A DNA stretch of 64,000 bases, taken from Clostridia bacterium (GTDB lineage: Bacteria > Bacillota > Clostridia > Oscillospirales > Acutalibacteraceae). Where the stretch lies: contig JAFTVI010000035.1 in assembly GCA_017465825.1 (NCBI GenBank), positions 62,001-126,000 of the forward strand, in the 5' to 3' direction. Under the pieces are notes generated by a model. That model did not search any database, was not told the origin of the DNA, and was given only the letters and a program-made list of their open reading frames with translations. This document shows, piece by piece, positions 8,147 through 16,214 of this stretch; within the stretch, counting starts at the first letter, position 1, and the number at the start of each line of letters is the position of its first letter. A program made the position numbers and the translations under genes.

Positions 8147-8605
8147 TTATTTAATTTCGTATTTCCATTCACCGTCGATTTTGTTGTGATAATAGAAAAA
8201 CTCACTTTTATCATCATCAAGAAAAATATCAAGCATATCTAACATATCTTTGGCAAGTTCAGCTTTTTTGAATTCTTCCAAATCCATCCAAAACACTTCA
8301 CCCTCTTCGGATGATTTCAATTCACCTTTGAACTTATCTGTTTTATAAAACAAAACTATGTATCGAACTGATTTAGAATCAGGCCATTGTTTAATTCCGC
8401 AGAGCTGTGGAGATGAAATTGTAAGCCCTGTTTCTTCTTTCACTTCTCTGATAACGGCATCTGTAAAAGACTCGTGTTTTTCAACATGTCCGCCGGGAAA
8501 TGTGAGTCCTTTCCAATTCTTGTTTAATCTATCCTGAACAAGAACTTTATTGCCATCATATACCATACACATATTGGTTAATATTACTTTTTCTGATTCA
8601 GCCAT
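8147..8605 (-). CDS. Nudix hydrolase, 8-oxo-dGTP diphosphatase-like
   Basis: A 152-residue protein that should hydrolyse a nucleoside diphosphate linked to another group. The Nudix box spans residues 39-61 (GHVEKHESFTDA then VIREVKEETGL), with the REVxEExG core intact. Length and arrangement resemble MutX/YtkD-type 8-oxo-dGTP diphosphatases, but substrate cannot be read from sequence. The start is supported by TAGGTGAT upstream. Confidence 0.9.
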   Translation of the reverse strand: MAESEKVILTNMCMVYDGNKVLVQDRLNKNWKGLTFPGGHVEKHESFTDAVIREVKEETGLTISSPQLCGIKQWPDSKSVRYIVLFYKTDKFKGELKSSEEGEVFWMDLEEFKKAELAKDMLDMLDIFLDDDKSEFFYYHNKIDGEWKYEIK

Positions 8606-8640
8606 GCTATATCACCTACACACCTGTATTTGCAAAAATA

Positions 8641-8670
8641 ATTATACCACACACTTATCAAACAAATCAA
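8641..8670 (-). promoter_or_regulatory. Promoter of the Nudix gene
   Basis: Minus strand TTGATT (8670-8665), 18-base spacer, TATAAT (8646-8641), about 35 bases upstream of the start codon. Confidence 0.65.
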
Positions 8671-8681
8671 CCTGAATACAT

Positions 8682-8712
8682 AACACTCGTCAGATTTTGA
8701 CGGGTGTTTTTT
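8682..8712 (+). terminator. Orphan plus-strand terminator
   Basis: AACACTCGTCA pairs with TGACGGGTGTT (one G-U) and six T follow on the plus strand. No plus-strand gene lies directly upstream, so it may have been separated from its gene by rearrangement. Confidence 0.6.
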
Positions 8713-8913
8713 ATATCCAAATTATATTAGAAAGCAGGTAATCCTTATTCAAAACTCAATTTGAATTTGAGATCTTTCAGATGAACCGTGAATCTGATAA
8801 AAGGACAGTGCTGCAGCTGTAAAAAAATCATATTAAAAACAATCCTAAGGTAAAACTTGGATTAAATTCAATAAATATGACAATAATTATTATTGAGAGG
8901 AAGTGATAACTTA

Positions 8914-9162
8914 ATGCTCACAAAATCCCAGCTTGCACTCTGCAAGAATGCAGAAATTGCTCTTTGCGATAAAAACGCTCTTACTGATTTAAGAGATATT
9001 ACGGTAGATAGAAGCAAAAGTGTTATGGAGAAAATAGAAAGCTTTACGCATCAGGTAAAGAATCCATACCTCTTTAAAGTCGGAGATGTTATCGTAAAAG
9101 TAGCATATAGCGGCGGTAAAGATTTTTCAGGAGCGCTCGGCAGTGCTCTTTGCTCCTGCTGA
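8914..9162 (+). CDS. Small DUF6870-like protein of mobile elements
   Basis: An 82-residue protein, starting at the ATG after GAGAGGAAGTG. Residues about 15-70 follow the pattern of DUF6870: an early DIRDITVDRS segment, then IESFTHQVKNPYLFKVGDVIVKVAY. Such proteins occur beside large serine recombinases in Clostridia elements, as here. Function is unknown. The Cys-rich C-terminus (LGSALCSC) differs from the usual acidic tail. The family name is from memory and should be treated as likely, not certain. Confidence 0.7.
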   Translation: MLTKSQLALCKNAEIALCDKNALTDLRDITVDRSKSVMEKIESFTHQVKNPYLFKVGDVIVKVAYSGGKDFSGALGSALCSC

Positions 9163-9194
9163 AATATTTACCATAAGCTAATTTTATAAAATTA

Positions 9195-9223
9195 TTGAAA
9201 TACAAACGGAAGTATGCTACAAT
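9195..9223 (+). promoter_or_regulatory. Promoter of the serine recombinase
   Basis: TTGAAA, 17-base spacer, TACAAT. The spacer begins an inverted repeat (AAACGGAAG / CTTCCGCTT) that spans to 9255 and could bind a regulator or fold in the leader. Confidence 0.6.
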
Positions 9224-9286
9224 TCATTTGTAAGATTTGTGGTGCTTCCGCTTTGTTTATTTATAGATAAAGTGGAGGTTATACTA

Positions 9287-10981
9287 ATGTATTCAAAATA
9301 TAAGGATTATTTAGAGCAGCCTCAGAGGGAACTTAAAACCTGGAAGGCTGCTCTTTATATTCGTCTTTCCCGTGAGGACGGCGATAAATCAGAAAGCTAT
9401 TCCATCACCTCACAGCGTGAAATTTTAAAGGAATATCTTAAGCTTCATCCCGATATAGAGGCTTACGACTTTTATGTGGATGACGGTTGGAGCGGTACAA
9501 ACTTTGACCGTCCCGGCTTTGTCCGTATGATGGAAGATATTTATGCGGGTACGGTTAACTGTGTTGTTGTAAAGGATTTGTCCCGTTTCGGACGAAATTA
9601 CACCGATGCAGGTAATTATCTTGACAATGTTTTCGTAAGATTAAAGGTACGTTTCATTGCCCTTAACAACGGAATTGACACCGCTTCAAACAGTATGAAT
9701 GCGGCTACACAGTGCATTTCCGTGGGTGTTACCAATGTTATAAACGAAAGTCTTGCAGCGACTACTTCTGTCAATGTTCGTGGCACTCTCAATGTGAACA
9801 GAGCACAGGGTAAGTTCATCGGCTCTTTCCCGACCTACGGTTATCTGAAGGACCCGAATGATCATCATCAGCTTATTATCGATGAAGAAACTGCGCCCGT
9901 TATACGAATGATTTTTGAAAGGTTTATAGCAGGGCAAAGCATTATCGGTATTGCAAAAGCCTTGAATGACGAGGGCATACCTAATCCGTCTATGCACAAA
10001 AAGCTGAAAGGGCTTAATTACCGCCACCCTATGGGAAAGAGTAACGACGGCTTATGGCACGATAGCTCTGTGCGAAGAATACTGCAGAACGAAATGTATA
10101 TCGGCAATATGGTGCAGGGCAAGAACACTACTATCAGCTACAAAATCAAGCAATGCAGGGCAATACCCAAGGACGAGTGGATTGTAGTTGAAAATACCCA
10201 CGAGGCGATTATTGATAAAGACACTTTCAATAAGGCTCAATCGCTTTTCAGAAAGAATATCCGTTCTTCACCTGTCAAAAAAGAGGTTGATTTGTTTTCG
10301 GGACTCGTACGCTGTGCAGATTGTCACCGCATTATGAATAAGAAAACCAATACTCATTCATACGGCACTTACCGCTATTACAGATGTATGACATCAAGGA
10401 AAATGAGCAAGAATGCCTGTACCAATCATACAATCCGTATTGATAAGCTTGAAACTGCGGTACTTGTCACCTTACAGAAAATGATTGATACTGCTATCGA
10501 GTTTGATGAAATTCTTGAAATTATCAATCAGAGCAGTAAGCGTAAAAAGGAGTCAACACATCTGCAGAAGATGATTAAGACTCAATCTGCCGAGCGTGAG
10601 AAATGTATAAAAATGTCCCTTGATTTATACCCCGACTGGAAGCAGGGTGTTATCACAAGGGAAGAATATATGCAGTTAAAAGCCAACCTTACCGAGAAAA
10701 TCGAGTCAATAGACAGCACAATTGCAAGCCTCACAAAAACAGCGGAGGAGTATGCTCAAGGTCTGAACAGTGAAAATGAGTTTATCTCACACTTTAAGCA
10801 GTACGGCAATATTGAAGCACTTAACAGACCCATGGTGGTTGAACTGATTGATGAGATTCTCGTTCACGAGGGCGGAAATATCACCATTAAATTCAAATTC
10901 AATGATGCTTATGAGAATGTGGTTAACTATATTGAAATGAATAAGGAAATCGTTGAAGAGGCAGATAAGAAGTCTGCGTAA
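9287..10981 (+). CDS. Large serine recombinase (TnpX/resolvase-like integrase)
   Basis: A 564-residue site-specific recombinase that would integrate and excise a mobile element. Start at ATG with GTGGAGG upstream. The resolvase domain (about 18-170) holds the catalytic serine at residue 28 in YIRLS. A Recombinase domain follows (about 190-300), then a zinc ribbon near 345-385 with CADC and two later cysteines, and a long coiled coil (about 410-500). This layout matches Tn4451 TnpX-type integrases. Apart from the small gene upstream, no conjugation or cargo gene is recognisable, so the element seems reduced or its ends lie unseen. Confidence 0.95.
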   Translation: MYSKYKDYLEQPQRELKTWKAALYIRLSREDGDKSESYSITSQREILKEYLKLHPDIEAYDFYVDDGWSGTNFDRPGFVRMMEDIYAGTVNCVVVKDLSRFGRNYTDAGNYLDNVFVRLKVRFIALNNGIDTASNSMNAATQCISVGVTNVINESLAATTSVNVRGTLNVNRAQGKFIGSFPTYGYLKDPNDHHQLIIDEETAPVIRMIFERFIAGQSIIGIAKALNDEGIPNPSMHKKLKGLNYRHPMGKSNDGLWHDSSVRRILQNEMYIGNMVQGKNTTISYKIKQCRAIPKDEWIVVENTHEAIIDKDTFNKAQSLFRKNIRSSPVKKEVDLFSGLVRCADCHRIMNKKTNTHSYGTYRYYRCMTSRKMSKNACTNHTIRIDKLETAVLVTLQKMIDTAIEFDEILEIINQSSKRKKESTHLQKMIKTQSAEREKCIKMSLDLYPDWKQGVITREEYMQLKANLTEKIESIDSTIASLTKTAEEYAQGLNSENEFISHFKQYGNIEALNRPMVVELIDEILVHEGGNITIKFKFNDAYENVVNYIEMNKEIVEEADKKSA

Positions 10982-11062
10982 AATTATAATTATAATTTTA
11001 ATTAACAAACTCGAAAACTTATACAAATATCAAAAGTTTTATCGGTATAGATCTAAAAACTA

Positions 11063-11091
11063 TTGACTTGGACATAGTTTTTCGATATAAT
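11063..11091 (+). promoter_or_regulatory. Promoter of the DUF4143 ATPase gene
   Basis: TTGACT, 17-base spacer, TATAAT; the start codon lies 23 bases after the -10 box. Confidence 0.85.
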
Positions 11092-11113
11092 TCTGGTGAC
11101 GGAGGTGGTCAGA

Positions 11114-12310
11114 ATGATTTTAAGACCGGATTATATTAATGCAATTACTCCTTTTATAGATGCACCGCTTGTAAAAATTCTTGCCGGTGTCCGTCGATGC
11201 GGGAAATCTACAATTTTTGAAATGTTGACTCGGGAGCTTAAAGGCAGAGGAATTAGCCATAATAATATTATTGAAAGAAAATACAACAATCCCGATTATG
11301 ACGATTTTACGGCAAAAAAAATGTATAACGATTTAAAGGATGCTATAAAGGAAAAAGGGAGATGCTATCTTTTTCTTGACGAACTTCAGGAAATTGATGG
11401 TTGGGAAAAAACTGTAAACTCTCTTATGGAAGACTTTGATGTTGATATATATGTTACAGGCTCAAACTCAAAGCTTATGTCAAGTGAAATATCAACATAT
11501 TTAACAGGCAGATATGTTCTGATTCCTGTTTACACTCTTTCTTTTAAAGAATATCTGACATTTAAAAACAAGGATATTACAAAAGCAAGAGAAGCTTTTG
11601 ATGAATATGTGCAGTACGGCGGTTTTCCTATTGTGGGTATAAGCGATTTTGATACAAAATCAGCATATCAGGTTGTTGAGGGAATTTACGCTTCTGTAAT
11701 AACGAGAGATATTTCAAAAAGACACAAGATAAGGAACAAAGACCTGTTTGACAGAGTTGTGAGATATATTATTGAAAATGTAGGTCAGACCTTCTCAGCT
11801 TCTTCAATAGTAAAATTTCTTAAAAGTGAAAACAGAAGTCTTTCTGTTGAAACAATATATAATTATCTCAAATGGCTCAGCGAAGCATTTATCATCTATC
11901 CCTGCAAAAGATATGATTTGCAAGGTAAAGCAATCCTGAAAACTCAGGAAAAATATTATCTTTCCGATATTTCAATAAAATACAGTTTACAAGGCTTTGA
12001 CAGAAAAATGTTATCGGCTGTTTTTGAGAACATTGTTTTTCTTGAAATGAAACGCAGAGGTTATGATGTCTATATCGGCAAAAACGGAACTAAAGAAATA
12101 GATTTTATCGGTGTTCGCAGAGACGAAAAGATTTATGTTCAGGTTTGCGTTGAACTGCCGACCGAATCAACAAGAGAAACAGATAACCTTATGGAAATCA
12201 AGGACCACTATCATAAATATGTTGTTTGCAGAGATACTCTTGCAATCGGTAACGATAACGGAATTGAAATTACGCATATTGCAGATTTTCTGTTAAGAGA
12301 AAAATGGTGA
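11114..12310 (+). CDS. AAA+ ATPase with DUF4143 C-terminal domain
   Basis: A 398-residue protein, starting at the ATG with GGAGGTGG seven bases upstream. The N-terminal AAA_14 domain has Walker A GVRRCGKS (residues 25-32) and Walker B CYLFLDEL with sensor-like YVTGSNS. The C-terminal DUF4143 part ends in a PD-(D/E)xK-like core (KEIDFIGV ... IYVQVCVEL) in which the usual E-x-K is degenerate. Such ATPases are very common in anaerobes and often multicopy; proposed roles include mobile-element or defence functions, none proven. It has its own strong promoter and terminator, so it is a single-gene unit. Confidence 0.9.
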   Translation: MILRPDYINAITPFIDAPLVKILAGVRRCGKSTIFEMLTRELKGRGISHNNIIERKYNNPDYDDFTAKKMYNDLKDAIKEKGRCYLFLDELQEIDGWEKTVNSLMEDFDVDIYVTGSNSKLMSSEISTYLTGRYVLIPVYTLSFKEYLTFKNKDITKAREAFDEYVQYGGFPIVGISDFDTKSAYQVVEGIYASVITRDISKRHKIRNKDLFDRVVRYIIENVGQTFSASSIVKFLKSENRSLSVETIYNYLKWLSEAFIIYPCKRYDLQGKAILKTQEKYYLSDISIKYSLQGFDRKMLSAVFENIVFLEMKRRGYDVYIGKNGTKEIDFIGVRRDEKIYVQVCVELPTESTRETDNLMEIKDHYHKYVVCRDTLAIGNDNGIEITHIADFLLREKW

Positions 12311-12318
12311 TAAAATTA

Positions 12319-12353
12319 CAGCGTGTGGAGTAAAATCTGCACGCTGATTTTTT
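12319..12353 (+). terminator. Terminator after the DUF4143 gene
   Basis: CAGCGTG and CACGCTG form a 7-bp stem followed by ATTTTTTG. Confidence 0.75.
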
Positions 12354-12656
12354 GCGTTAAAGGGAAGTTAAGGGGGTGGAATTTATAAAAATTGCAATTT
12401 CACCCCGTTAATTCAAATTCATGAAATTCGACAATTTTACTAAAAATGTCTGCAAACCACCCATTATAGTCTTCCCTTCATTCCAAACACCCCATAGTTG
12501 CACCCATAATTGAAGCCCCGAAACTCCAGTAAAATAGGCACTTTTGAGGTTTTAAAAAATTTTATGGTTTTCTCTTGACATTTACCCCGTCTGCTTTAAG
12601 CAAAAGGTTATAATAAAATTGTTTGAAAAGAGCCTTTAATTAGTTACTTTTCCGTA
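12354..12656. other. Intergenic region with one hairpin, no supported gene
   Basis: About 300 bases between the ATPase terminator and the sulP promoter. It contains an imperfect hairpin (GGGGTGGAATT / AATTTCACCCC, 12373-12405) without a T run. A TTGACA at 12576 and a TATAAT at 12609 are too far apart to make a standard promoter. A recombinase attachment site could lie here but cannot be identified. Confidence 0.4.
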
Positions 12657-12685
12657 TTGTTTTTCACGACTTAGTATTCTATAAT
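12657..12685 (+). promoter_or_regulatory. Promoter of sulP
   Basis: TTGTTT, 17-base spacer, TATAAT, 34 bases before the start codon. Confidence 0.65.
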
Positions 12686-12719
12686 AATACCGCATTATTA
12701 TTGAGGAGATGTTTGTGAC

Positions 12720-14378
12720 TTGGGTAACTTCTATCTTAAACCAAAATTCTTTTCCACTCTTAAAAATTATACAAAAGAGCAGTTTCTTAAGGATGCAGTT
12801 GCCGGTGTTATTGTTGCTATAATTGCACTTCCGCTTTCCATTGCCCTTGCTCTCGCTTCCGGTGTGGAGCCTGCCTGCGGTATTTACACAGCTATCGCCG
12901 CCGGTTTCTTCGTATCCTTGCTGGGCGGCAGCCGCGTGCAGATTGCAGGCCCGACTGCGGCATTTGCATCCATCGTTGCGGGAATTGTTGCCACACAGGG
13001 TATGGACGGACTTATAATCGCCACAATTCTTGCGGGCATAATTCTTATTCTTATGGGTGTTTTCAAGCTCGGTTCGCTCATTAAGTTTATTCCCAATACC
13101 ATAACCGTCGGCTTTACCGCAGGTATTGCCGTTACAATTCTTGTGGGACAGATAAAGGATTTTTTAGGTCTTACATATGCAGACGGAGTCAAGCCCGTTG
13201 AAACCTTTGAAAAGATTCAGGCAAACATTGATGCAATCGGAACGTTCAGCTGGCAGGCTCTTGTGGTCGGCGTTGTATCCCTTGCGATTCTGATTTTTTA
13301 TCCTAAAATTGAAAAGCGTATTCCGCCCTCACTCATTGCAGTCGTAGTGGGTGCGCTGATGGTAAAGTTCATCCCCGGACTTGATGAAGGTGTTTTTACA
13401 ATCGGCGATCTGTATACCATTCCCACCGGTCTGCCGAAGCTTGCAATTACAGGTCTTGACATAAGCTTTGAAAAGATTTCCGCCGTATTGCCATCTGCGT
13501 TTACAATTGCAATCCTTGCCGCAATTGAGTCGTTGCTGTCCTGTGTGGTTGCAGACAGTATGGTAAATTCAAAGCACAATTCCAACGCTGAGCTTGTGGG
13601 ACAGGGTGTTGCAAACATTGCCTCCGTTATGTTCGGCGGTATTCCCGCAACAGGTGCAATCGCAAGAACTGCCGCAAATGCAAAAAACGGCGGCAGAACT
13701 CCCGTTGCAGGTATGGTGCATTCTGTTGTGCTTGTGCTTGTTCTGCTCTTCCTTATGCCTTACGCGGCGCTTATTCCTATGCCCACAATTGCCGCAATCC
13801 TTTTTGTTGTGGCTTACAATATGAGCGAGTGGCGCAAGTTTGCTGCTATTATAAAATCTGCGCCGAAAAGTGATATTGCCGTAATGGTGATAACCTTTGC
13901 GCTTACCGTTGTATTTGACCTTGTTGTTGCCATTGAGGTTGGTATGGTTATGGCGGCAATGCTGTTTATGAAACGAATGAGTGATAAAACCGAGGTTACG
14001 GGCTGGAAATATTCCGAGAATGAAATTGACAGCGAAAGCATTGAGCTTAAAACCGTGCCGAAGAACGTTCGCGTTTATGAAATAACAGGACCTCTCTTTT
14101 TCGGCTCTGCTGATAAAATATTGGATATTAAATTCAAAGAATACACCACCTGTCTGATTCTACGTATGCGAAGTGTCAACGCGTTGGATGCGACGGCTAT
14201 GAATGCTCTTGATACACTCCGCAAAAAATGTGATAAAAAAGGTGTTCAGCTTATTCTTTCTCACGTAAACGAACAACCTATGTCCGTTATGAAAAAATCG
14301 GGATTTTTTGACAGTGTGGGCGAAGAAAATTTCTGCAGTCATATAGACGAGGCGCTTGCCCTTGCTTCACAAAGGTGA
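12720..14378 (+). CDS. SulP-family anion transporter with STAS domain
   Basis: A 552-residue inner-membrane permease for sulfate or another small anion (bicarbonate and dicarboxylates are alternatives). Residues 20-420 hold the sulfate-transporter core with 11-14 hydrophobic segments, including the typical PACGIYTAI and GGSRVQIAGPTAA regions; residues about 445-552 are a STAS domain (ITGPLFFGSADKI). The start is TTG, because an in-frame stop lies 18 bases upstream and no ATG or GTG is available; GAGGAG lies 11 bases before it. The GH29 gene follows after five bases, so they form one operon. Confidence 0.9.
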   Translation: MGNFYLKPKFFSTLKNYTKEQFLKDAVAGVIVAIIALPLSIALALASGVEPACGIYTAIAAGFFVSLLGGSRVQIAGPTAAFASIVAGIVATQGMDGLIIATILAGIILILMGVFKLGSLIKFIPNTITVGFTAGIAVTILVGQIKDFLGLTYADGVKPVETFEKIQANIDAIGTFSWQALVVGVVSLAILIFYPKIEKRIPPSLIAVVVGALMVKFIPGLDEGVFTIGDLYTIPTGLPKLAITGLDISFEKISAVLPSAFTIAILAAIESLLSCVVADSMVNSKHNSNAELVGQGVANIASVMFGGIPATGAIARTAANAKNGGRTPVAGMVHSVVLVLVLLFLMPYAALIPMPTIAAILFVVAYNMSEWRKFAAIIKSAPKSDIAVMVITFALTVVFDLVVAIEVGMVMAAMLFMKRMSDKTEVTGWKYSENEIDSESIELKTVPKNVRVYEITGPLFFGSADKILDIKFKEYTTCLILRMRSVNALDATAMNALDTLRKKCDKKGVQLILSHVNEQPMSVMKKSGFFDSVGEENFCSHIDEALALASQR

Positions 14379-14383
14379 TTTTT

Positions 14384-15397
14384 ATGGATAATAAAGAATG
14401 GTTTAAGTCTGCTCAGTACGGTATGATGGCTCATTGGGGACTTTACTCCCTTTTGGGCGGCGAATGGCGCGGCAGACGGGTACTTGATTATGCGGAGTGG
14501 ATTCAGAGCTGTATGCCCATTCCCAATGATGAATATGGTCGTCTTGCGGATATTTTCAATCCCGTTTACTTCAATGCGGATGAATGGATCCGTCTTGCAA
14601 AGGACTGCGGAATGAAATATTTTGTGTTTACTTCAAAGCATCACGACGGCTTTGCAATGTTCAGATCCTATGCGGATAAGTTCAATGTGGTTGACGCAAC
14701 TCCCTTCGGGCGAGATATCGTAGGGGAGCTTGCCGAGGCTTGCTATAAATACGGATTGAAATTCGGACTTTATTATTCGCAGGAGCTTGACTGGAAGCAT
14801 CCTCACGGCGGCGGATACGACCAATTCGCAGGCTGTTCGGGTACCTCCTGGGATAATAACTGGGATTATCCGGACAGAAGTAAAAAAGATTTTTCAATCT
14901 GCTTTGAAGAAAAAATCAAGCCGCAGGTTAAGGAGCTTCTTACCAATTACGGCGATTTGTGCCTTATGTGGTTCGACGTGCCCCATACAATTACAAAAGA
15001 GCAGAGTCTGGAGCTTAAGGAGCTTGTAAAGCATTATCAGTCTGATTGCCTTATAAATTCGCGAATCGGCAACGGTGCGTACGATTATGTTTCTCTGGGT
15101 GATAATGAGTATCCGTCTGAGTTCGCGGTTGATGAAGATTCCGACCCTAACAGTCTTGACGGCATCAAATATTCACCCTACGGCTTGTATGAAACTGCAG
15201 GCACACTCAACAGCTCCTGGGGATATAAATATTATGACCAGAACTGGATATCTGCCGAAGAAATCGTTGCAAGAAGAAAACGGCTCAACGGTATGGGAAT
15301 AAATTATCTTCTGAACGTGGGTCCCGACGGACTGGGCAGAATCCCGTCATTTTCAGTTGAAGTATTGAGAAATGCTGCTGAAATGTATAATAAATAA
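14384..15397 (+). CDS. Alpha-L-fucosidase, GH29 family
   Basis: A 337-residue glycoside hydrolase expected to remove alpha-linked L-fucose from glycans. The start is the ATG after AAGGTGA. The early AQYGMMAHWGLYS and FVFTSKHHDGFAMF segments are characteristic of GH29, and Asp198 in LMWFDVP fits the catalytic nucleophile. It lacks a signal peptide and the C-terminal beta-sandwich of longer GH29 enzymes, so it is probably cytoplasmic and acts on imported oligosaccharides. It sits in an operon with the SulP transporter. Confidence 0.9.
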   Translation: MDNKEWFKSAQYGMMAHWGLYSLLGGEWRGRRVLDYAEWIQSCMPIPNDEYGRLADIFNPVYFNADEWIRLAKDCGMKYFVFTSKHHDGFAMFRSYADKFNVVDATPFGRDIVGELAEACYKYGLKFGLYYSQELDWKHPHGGGYDQFAGCSGTSWDNNWDYPDRSKKDFSICFEEKIKPQVKELLTNYGDLCLMWFDVPHTITKEQSLELKELVKHYQSDCLINSRIGNGAYDYVSLGDNEYPSEFAVDEDSDPNSLDGIKYSPYGLYETAGTLNSSWGYKYYDQNWISAEEIVARRKRLNGMGINYLLNVGPDGLGRIPSFSVEVLRNAAEMYNK

Positions 15398-15400
15398 TTT

Positions 15401-15427
15401 AAACCACTCAATTGAGTGGTTTTTTCT
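15401..15427 (+). terminator. Terminator after GH29
   Basis: AAACCACTCA and TTGAGTGGTTT pair perfectly and run into six T. Confidence 0.9.
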
Positions 15428-15455
15428 TTACATAGGTTTTTTTTGGTGTTATAAT
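15427..15455 (+). promoter_or_regulatory. Promoter of the carbohydrate operon
   Basis: TTTACA, 17-base spacer, TATAAT, directly after the preceding terminator and 34 bases before the next start codon. Confidence 0.75.
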
Positions 15456-15488
15456 AAAAAAGAATATAGTTTATATGAGGTGACTTTA

Positions 15489-16190
15489 ATGCTTTTATAC
15501 ATTATCCGACACGGTGAACCGGGACACGACGGGGCGCTGACCGAAAAGGGCTGGAAACAGGCTGAAGCTGTTGGCAGAAGACTTGAAAAAGCAAAAATCG
15601 ACAGAATTTTTACTTCTCCAATACTCAGGGCAAAGCAGACAAGCGAGCCTGCCTGCCGTTTGCTCGGTCTTACCGCAGGAATTGAGGAATGGTCCCACGA
15701 AATAGGTGATGAAAGACTTGCACCTATGCCCGACGGCACTATGAAATCCGTTTCACTGATTCAGAATACCGTTTACCGTGAAAACGGCAATCAGGATCTG
15801 CCCTTTGACAAGGCTTATGAATGTGATTATATCAAGGATTCACAAATGAAAAAGGCTGTTGATTACATTGAAAAAAACGGCAACGAATTCCTTGAAAGAT
15901 TAGGCTATCGCTACGAAAACGGTGTATACAGAATCTTAAAACCAAGTGATGAAAAGATTGCTCTGTTCTGCCACGCCGCATTTTCAAGAGCGTGGATCTC
16001 CGTGCTGTTACATATTCCGCTCCACATTATGTGGGCAGGCTTCGACTATGAACATTCGGGCGTTACGGTTATTGAGTTTGAAAATAACGAAAACGGCGTA
16101 ACAGCGCCTACCTGTCTGAGATATTCGGACACATCTCACCTTTATGCAGAGGGCATTGAGCCAATGTTCTTTGAAAAAGTTGAAATGTAA
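15489..16190 (+). CDS. Histidine phosphatase family protein
   Basis: A 233-residue phosphoglycerate-mutase-like phosphatase. It starts at the ATG following GAGGTGAC; a longer frame upstream runs through the promoter and is not real. The catalytic RHGE is at residues 7-10, and the second histidine is in LFCHAAFSR near 160. The middle insertion (about 75-130) is longer than in simple phosphoglycerate mutases. The substrate is unknown; it leads an operon of sugar transport and hydrolysis genes, so a sugar-phosphate is plausible. Confidence 0.85.
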   Translation: MLLYIIRHGEPGHDGALTEKGWKQAEAVGRRLEKAKIDRIFTSPILRAKQTSEPACRLLGLTAGIEEWSHEIGDERLAPMPDGTMKSVSLIQNTVYRENGNQDLPFDKAYECDYIKDSQMKKAVDYIEKNGNEFLERLGYRYENGVYRILKPSDEKIALFCHAAFSRAWISVLLHIPLHIMWAGFDYEHSGVTVIEFENNENGVTAPTCLRYSDTSHLYAEGIEPMFFEKVEM

Positions 16191-16214
16191 TTTAATTAAA
16201 AGAAGGTATTTAAA

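Noticed and set aside
12576..12614. Promoter TTGACA ... TATAAT upstream of sulP
   Set aside because: The spacer is 28 bases, far outside the usual 16-18; a well-spaced pair lies downstream at 12657-12685.
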